Shown: positions 12,101-15,309 of the stretch, one piece after another | Layout of the letters: the number at the start of each line of letters is the position of its first letter | Numbering within the stretch: the stretch's first letter is position 1 | NCBI GenBank assembly: GCA_003573635.1 | Contig: QUTJ01031699.1 | Location: 1 to 15,309, forward strand | DNA from: Goniomonas avonlea | Lineage: Eukaryota; Cryptophyceae; Goniomonadida; Goniomonadaceae | DNA length: 15,309 bases | Reading direction: 5' to 3' | Notes under the pieces: generated by a model | What the model saw: the letters and a program-made list of their open reading frames with translations, nothing else | Told to the model about the DNA's origin: nothing | Databases searched by the model: none | Position numbers and translations under genes: made by a program

Positions 12101-14232
12101 TGTGGGTGTGGGTGTGTGCAGTAGGGTGTGTGGGGGGGGCGCGTGTGTAACACAGGGAAAGTGAGTGGGTGCACGAGGGAGTGACTTAGGGCGCGTGACC
12201 AACCTCGTTGTATGCGCAGTGTACGTGCCCTGAGCATGCTCGCATGCTTGCTCAGTCCCATTGTGTGTCTCGAGCTTGAACGTACCTCCATGCGAGTGCC
12301 GCCGACCCGAGCAGCCGGAGAAAAATTTGTCACACCCAAGTTGGCGCCGACAAGAGTTAGCAGGGTTGTCCCAGCCTTGGGCACATTGACACGGACCGCG
12401 CTTGACAGCGCAACGCTGTCAAACGTCACAGCCTGGGTGAGCGTCCCGGAGCCGACAACGACGGTTAGGGTAAGCGATCGAGAGTTTCCGTTGACACCTC
12501 CCGGAGTTTTCGAGGTGACACACGAGTCGGACACCCACATGGCGCTCTCGGCTCTGGTGAGTCCCACCCGTACCGCTTGCGACGTGCCCACGGAGGAAAA
12601 CGACGCCCCGAGCAGGGTCAAGCTCACCCGCCCCGCCCCCGGTACGTTGGCTGCGACCTGTGAGGAGACGGCGGGATAGTTGTAGGAAAACACTGCGGAC
12701 ATGGTGGACCGAGAGCCTGAGACTGACGATGTCACCGTAAGCTTCTCGCTGTCTCCAGCCGCTAGCTTGGCCTTGATAACGCTCTCGCCAAACCAAACCG
12801 CGACCTCGCAGCCGGTCCTGCCGACGCGCATGCCAGGCGAGGTGGAAACAGTGCCGAAGTTTCGACCGAGAAGGGTCAGAGAGGTTGCCCCCAAGGTCGG
12901 CCGGTTCGCAGGCATCAGGGACGAGGTGATGTAGCCGTCGTAGGTAAGCGTATTCGTCAGTGTCCCGGGCCCCGTGTTGATTGTCATGACCATGGTTGCC
13001 GACTGCTGAACGATGCTTCTGGGCACCTTGACTTGGAGGGAAGAGTCAGAAAACCAGTTGACAGCCTCACAACCAGTGCCTCCTGCACGACTGCGAGCGG
13101 TTCCCAGAATTCCCAGCGAGGCTCCGAGCACAGTCAGGGAAAAGCCACCGGAACCAGGCGCGTTGGTCCGTTGGGAGCGTGAGGTCCCTGGGTTGTTGTG
13201 AGAGAAGGCTCGAGACAGGCTCATGCCCCCAACATGCACCCCGTTGGTGACCACCACAGCTGACACCCTGGCCACACCCGCAGGCACCTTGGCGCGCGTG
13301 GAGGAGTCGGACACCCACGTCTGTGCCTCAATCCCTGTTCCGCCTAAGCGACTTCTCGCGGACGATGGCAACCCCAAGCCGACGCCGAGCAACGTTAGTG
13401 ATCCGCCGCCGCTGGGGGGCGCATTGGTGGCTCTCAGAGATGTAACCAGCAAGCCACCGTAAGTAAACGGCGCGAGCATCGTTCCTTTCGACTGCACGAA
13501 GACAGAAACCGATATTTTTTCACTCAACGGGGTCCGGGCCCCAAGTGCCGCGATTTTGCAAATCACAGAGGAGTCGGCGATCCACCTGGCCGCCTCGCAA
13601 CCGGTCGATCCTAGGCGCGTTCTCATGGTCGGATTGGTAATCCCATAGTTGTGGCCGACCATCGTGACTGACAAACTGCCAGAGGCTGGAGCGTTCCTTG
13701 AAATATACGAGGACACCGAAGCTGAGTCGTATGATATCGCGTTTGACATTGCGTACTGCTGAGGGGTAGCACCAGCGGCCGCGTCGAGGTACAGGTGAAT
13801 GTACTCAATTGCGTGCTGCTGGAGAGCAGGTGCAACCTTTACTCTGACAGAAGATTCCGATATAAACGATGTGGCGACGCTAGAATCACCGGCCTCAATA
13901 TTGCATTGGAATGACGCCATGGCGGCGGCGTCCCAATTGTTAAAATTGGTGGTTGTAGGAGTGCCGGAGTTACAACCCCAGAGGGTCTTGTGTGTGGCAG
14001 TTGGAGCTGAATAAGTTGTGTACGGGGTCACGAACATTTTGTCCTGACCGTTCCCGCTGCATGGTCCTGCGAGCAAGGTGAGGGATATTCCTCCGGTGGT
14101 CGGAGCGTTCGTCGCGGCCAGCGCGCCACTGTTTTGCCTGGAAACAAACCCAATGGCAAATTCGTCCTTGCACGCTCCCATGACAGCAGTGATCCAAAGC
14201 AGACATAAAAACACTTGCGGCAAGAGCCTCAT
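1..14232 (-). CDS. Giant secreted multidomain protein (IPT/TIG-like array, filamin-type repeats, LamG), 3' end outside window
   Basis: Model: exon 1 14232-12286 (649 codons), intron 12285-12000, exon 2 from 11999 past base 1 (3,999 codons in view, no stop). Order of parts: signal peptide (residues 1-20); 43 IPT/TIG-like units (about 30-3810); a canonical IPT domain (3811-3928); four filamin-type repeats (3929-4392); LamG-like domain (about 4430-4609); start of another filamin-type repeat (4610-4648). Repeat structure continues in one frame for 12 kb and resumes across the intron in register, which is the main evidence that the frame is real. The start at 14232 is chosen because a good signal peptide follows it at once. 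These domain families form beta-sandwich rods used in adhesion and matrix proteins. A secreted or surface role is inferred; substrate, partner and membrane anchor cannot be seen. I do not recognise a named gene. It could be a surface receptor, extracellular-matrix or wall protein, or a scale or mating adhesin. Confidence 0.9.
120..659 (-). other. LamG / concanavalin-like domain (residues about 4430-4609)
   Basis: The domain has the recognisable order of a LamG jelly roll: GFTVGGWVKP (strand with the conserved W), KKLFSFKPDD, GQWRSVVLTA, AALYVDGNKV, GLIIGGLDFTGTFDDAFLS and a final PAAIAAQ helix. That is the usual W-x-H/S-V-x-L-T, L-Y-V-D-G and G-x-F-D-D series. Such domains bind glycans or proteins outside the cell and are common in multidomain adhesins. 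A 37-residue Ser/Val-rich linker (770-660) separates it from F4, and a short Cys-containing lead-in (CGEVNLTEAQ) precedes it. The ligand cannot be told. Confidence 0.82.
771..2162 (-). other. Four filamin-type (ABP280-like) repeats (residues about 3929-4392)
   Basis: Approximate limits: F1 2162-1821, F2 1820-1485, F3 1484-1071, F4 1070-771. F1, F2 and F4 follow the filamin layout: an entry strand ending in TIQARN, TIQARD or VQGRD, a GNN or NN turn, then an aromatic-rich Y-x-V/I strand near the end. F4 ends with GNYSISVQFGQEHV, SQSPF and AVEVYP, the classic filamin SPF signature. F3 has RIQSRDQFGNNRT and KGSPF. Filamins are best known inside animal cells, but related repeats also occur in secreted protist proteins. 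Here the signal peptide and nine sequons (NSS, NTS, NFT, NKT, NRT twice, NGT, NFT, NYS) point to an extracellular stalk. Confidence 0.82.
2163..2516 (-). other. Canonical IPT/TIG domain (residues about 3811-3928)
   Basis: This unit departs from the array and reads like a textbook IPT domain: P-V-I-S-T-L-N-P, then GSTSGGTRVTISGSNF, a long loop with a Cys (YNCTS), and a second Cys in LLCTTNEGWG. It closes with PVFTFQ. It is longer (118 residues) than the array units and carries N-glycosylation sequons (NTT, NCT). It forms the junction between the array and the filamin-type stalk. Confidence 0.8.
12000..12285 (-). other. Intron 1 of the giant gene (286 nt, phase 0)
   Basis: The donor reads ATGGAG|GTACGT on the minus strand and the acceptor CCTCCACAG|TCCGCT. 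Removing it joins GGTRME to SATWTSDSS, which restores unit 6 exactly to the array plan (E-x-x-x-W-x-SDSS). Reading through the donor instead gives a non-repeat tail and a stop near 12091. The intron holds a C/A-rich tract on the coding strand about 95-150 nt before the acceptor. Confidence 0.9.
12095..12147. repeat. Low-complexity G/T-rich tract inside the intron
   Basis: Runs of G (six and eight) alternate with TGTGGG and GTGTGT steps on the plus strand. On the transcribed strand this is C- and A-rich. It lies wholly in the intron, so length changes here would not affect the protein. Confidence 0.8.
14173..14232 (-). other. N-terminal signal peptide of the giant protein
   Basis: Residues 1-20 read MRLLPQVFLCLLWITAVMGA. 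There is a single Arg near the start, a hydrophobic core (VFLCLLWITAV), and a small-residue cleavage site (M-G-A before C-K-D-E). This directs the protein to the secretory pathway. The next residues, CKDEFAIGF, are polar and look like a mature N terminus. The match to signal peptide rules is by eye. Confidence 0.85.
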
Positions 14233-14438
14233 CGTCCAAGGCCAGCGCCTGGGCCGCTCAACCTCGAGAGGTCGGTGTGTTGGTTTGACAACACTTGCTC
14301 TCCCACCTTCAAAACCGATAGACCGGATGCCGTGAAGCTATCCAAATCCCATCTCGTGGCATATTTCAAATAGAGCACATGGATGTGGTTGTGGGCGAGG
14401 CCATCCCACTTTATAATCATCGTATTATCGCCTCTCAC
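14229..14438 (-). other. Upstream ORF (69 codons) whose stop overlaps the giant gene's ATG
   Basis: An open frame from 14438 ends in TGA at 14231-14229, sharing bases with the ATG at 14232-14230 as ATGA. The peptide (starting MRGDNTMIIKWDGL) resembles no family I know. If transcription starts at the TATA-like element, its first two ATGs lie upstream of the start site and it would not be translated whole. It is probably chance, but noted because of the exact overlap. Confidence 0.2.
14410..14415 (-). promoter_or_regulatory. TATA-like element upstream of the giant gene
   Basis: The minus strand reads GATTATAAAGTGG here, in a local AT-rich patch within otherwise GC-rich sequence. The distance to the ATG at 14232 (about 178 nt) would leave a 5' UTR near 150 nt. 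One six-base match can arise by chance. Confidence 0.3.
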
Positions 14439-14678
14439 CAGCGCCCTTGTCGGGATATCTGATGTTCGAGACGTCAGGCCATTGAGGCCAAGGCAAGCTG
14501 GGTTTTTCCGCTACGTAACTGAACAATTATGGACCTTCGAGACCCAGACTTCGGAATGGCAAGTTGGTACATGGCCAGCATCACAGGTTTAGCTGTGCTC
14601 CATGTTAGGTATCCGCCACTTGACGATTCAGATGCCGATCAGTATATTGGTGGGCTCTGGCGGTCACGAGCATGCATG

Positions 14679-14684
14679 TTTATT
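14679..14684 (-). promoter_or_regulatory. Candidate poly(A) signal AATAAA of the carboxypeptidase-like gene
   Basis: AATAAA on the minus strand, within CGAAAAATAAACATGC, about 45 nt after the stop codon. The position suits a 3' end signal. Use in this organism is unproven; many green algae use TGTAA instead, which I do not see nearby. Confidence 0.55.
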
Positions 14685-14729
14685 TTTCGAGGAAAATGCT
14701 AGACAGCTCGTCTCAATCGAACGTGTGGC

Positions 14730-15234
14730 TCAAAATTCCTCATTGCGGAGGAATTTGGTGATCATGGCCAGCGCGAAATCCGGGTGGTACGTTGGGATCA
14801 TGTGCCCAGCGCCCTGTGGAGAAGTCAAAAAGAGGGCGAGACTAAGCTGGTCCTGCAACGAAAACAATCTTCCTACCCCTGGAAAATGTAGCGTCAGATC
14901 GATCGACAGGTGCGACATCAGCATGGGTTGTGCAGAGACAGGGCCGCTCGAACCTCACATTTCGACCGCTGTGTGGGACAGCCTGTGGCACTGTCCCGAC
15001 AAGCCTGTTCACCGCAAAAACTGATTACATCACGCTCAACACTAGGTCCGAATAACCAGTTGTAGAAGCCACTCTTGCTGAATGATCCGTGCTCACCTGA
15101 ACCGTGACGAAGGTGAAGTTGTTCACGTTGTAGTCGATCGCGTAACCGGCCCGTTGCAACCCGCCACCAGCCTTCACGGCTGCGAGCCAGGGCCTCCAGT
15201 CCTTCTTGACCTCCAGCCCCAGTTCGCGGACCCA
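14730..15234 (-). CDS. Serine carboxypeptidase-like protein (peptidase S10), C-terminal two exons
   Basis: Exons: 15234-15097 (46 codons, phase 0 at both ends as modelled) and 14813-14730 (27 codons and TGA). The first exon starts WVRELGLEV, has DWRPW, and ends NNFTFVTVQ. The second starts GAGHMIPTYHPDFALAM and ends KFLRNEEF. Joined across the splice, FVTVQ-GAGHMIP is the S10 signature around the catalytic His; the family norm is TVxGAGHMVP, so I for V is a mild change. The catalytic Ser and Asp lie upstream, outside the window. S10 enzymes remove C-terminal residues from peptides in vacuoles, lysosomes or after secretion; some plant members are acyltransferases, which this fragment cannot rule out. 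The gene runs the same way as the giant gene and ends about 500 nt before it. No functional link is implied. Confidence 0.88.
14814..15096 (-). other. Last intron of the carboxypeptidase-like gene (283 nt)
   Basis: Donor CAG|GTGAGC at 15097/15096 and acceptor TTTTTGACTTCTCCACAG|GGC at 14814/14813, with a good pyrimidine tract. Both junctions are in phase 0 and rejoin the conserved catalytic-His motif, which is strong support. Short open frames inside it show no family resemblance. Confidence 0.88.
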
Positions 15235-15266
15235 CTGTGACAGTGTATCAGAACAACGTCAGCCCC

Positions 15267-15270
<4 letters not shown>

Positions 15271-15309
<39 letters not shown>
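15271..15309. repeat. (CT)n microsatellite, running off the right edge
   Basis: At least 19 CT units on the plus strand (GA on the coding strand). It lies in the intron before the 46-codon carboxypeptidase exon, whose acceptor is CACTGTCACAG at 15235. It may explain why the sequence stops here, since assemblies often break at such tracts. Confidence 0.95.

Larger units (their letters stand above)
7716..13194 (-). repeat. Higher-order repeat: four blocks of five TIG-like units
   Basis: Units 3-22 fall into four blocks: A 13194-11616 (with the intron; 1293 coding nt), B 11615-10320 (1296 nt), C 10319-9018 (1302 nt), D 9017-7716 (1302 nt). Signatures recur at fixed places in the block. The second unit has GRT/VRT before E and a GD or WG loop (AAGD, PWGD, PWGD, GWGV). 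The third has an NGPxxG insert ending in D-x-SLTL (blocks B, C, D). The fourth has GGTRxE in all four blocks (GGTRME, GGTRSE, GGTRAE, GGTRTE) and an SWSM/SWSL loop in B, C, D. The fifth has NQ in the opening turn (NQA, NQP, NQP, NQP). Nucleotide identity is visible around the SWS loops at about 10728-10773, 9429-9472 and 8127-8172. The array therefore partly grew by copying five-unit blocks. Confidence 0.85.
2517..14145 (-). repeat. Tandem array of 43 IPT/TIG-like units of about 86 residues
   Basis: Each unit follows one plan: an N-x-P-x-x-G turn, a strand like SLTLLGxNxG, a loop, RxGGT, then E-x-x-x-W-x-SDSS, a K four residues later, a variable hydrophobic half, and an end like FSYD or FSYN that leads into the next unit. 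This is the IPT/TIG immunoglobulin-like layout (start turn, TLxG strand, closing F-x-Y). Unit 0 (residues about 30-169) is divergent, longer and richer in Cys. Units 1-41 (170-3725) average 86.7 residues. Unit 42 (2771-2517) is intermediate, with SGSGFG in place of LLGxNxG. The intron falls inside unit 6. Unit 10-type copies have a short insert after NGPxAG, and unit 31 has lost its FSYD end. The units are too diverged to be recent simple duplications, apart from the five-unit blocks listed separately. Confidence 0.9.
14233..14729 (-). other. Intergenic region: 3' UTR of the upstream gene and promoter/5' UTR of the giant gene
   Basis: About 500 nt with no conserved coding signal. It is less GC-rich than the flanking giant gene. 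It holds the AATAAA at 14684-14679 and a TATA-like element, TATAAAG, on the minus strand at 14415-14409, about 180 nt before the start codon. No tRNA or other RNA gene was seen. The transcription start is unknown. Confidence 0.6.

Noticed and set aside
12095-12147. G-rich tract as a telomere-like or CRISPR-like repeat
   Set aside because: The steps are irregular GT/G runs, with no fixed unit or spacers, and they lie inside a supported intron.
12091-12285. Read-through of exon 1 to a stop near 12091 (a 713-residue protein)
   Set aside because: After GGTRME the translation loses the repeat pattern and turns into Arg/Ser- and then His/Pro-rich sequence. A clean donor sits at that exact point and the acceptor at 12000 restores the unit in frame, so this tail is intron.
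2517-14145. The 258-nt periodicity as satellite DNA or a mobile element array
   Set aside because: The period matches a protein domain in an open frame with conserved residues and variable loops. There are no terminal repeats, transposase or reverse transcriptase signatures.
14918-15235. Minus-strand open frame of 105 codons starting MGPRTGAGG
   Set aside because: It overlaps the carboxypeptidase exon in a different frame and runs through the intron. The frame that reads WVRELGLEV to FVTVQ has family support; this one has none.

Overview
The window is eukaryotic. It holds the 5' end of one giant protein-coding gene and the 3' end of a second gene, both on the minus strand. The eukaryotic signs are two clean GT-AG introns of about 285 nt, an AATAAA element after the upstream gene, a secretory signal peptide, and extracellular repeat families. 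The sequence is GC-rich. I cannot fix the lineage. Arrays of this kind of TIG-like repeat are, as far as I recall, typical of microalgae and other free-living protists, so a protist is my working guess at low confidence.

Layout, read along the minus strand from right to left. (1) 15309-14730 is the C-terminal end of a serine carboxypeptidase-like gene (peptidase family S10): an intron with a CT/GA microsatellite, a 46-codon exon, a 283-nt intron, and the last exon carrying the catalytic-His motif GAGHM. (2) 14729-14233 is the intergenic region, with a poly(A) signal candidate, a TATA-like element, and a short upstream ORF whose stop overlaps the start codon of the next gene. (3) 14232 to the left edge is one gene, still open at base 1. 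It has a 649-codon first exon, a 286-nt intron (12285-12000), and a second exon that stays open for 3,999 codons without a stop. At least 4,648 residues are in view.

The giant protein has a signal peptide, then 43 tandem IPT/TIG-like units of about 86 residues, a more canonical IPT domain, four filamin-type (ABP280-like) repeats, a LamG/concanavalin-like domain, and the start of a fifth filamin-type repeat cut by the window edge. This is the build of a very large secreted or surface-anchored adhesion or matrix protein. The anchor, if there is one, lies outside the window.

Three patterns stand out. Units 3-22 are a higher-order repeat: four blocks of five units with a coding period of 1293, 1296, 1302 and 1302 nt, each unit position keeping its own signature. 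The N-terminal array of about 3,700 residues has almost no N-glycosylation sequons, while the last 923 residues have thirteen. Units rarely keep both cysteines of the canonical pair, and most keep one or none. All translations were done by hand from the minus strand. Many long open frames on the plus strand and in the other minus frames are shadows of this GC-rich gene and are left out.
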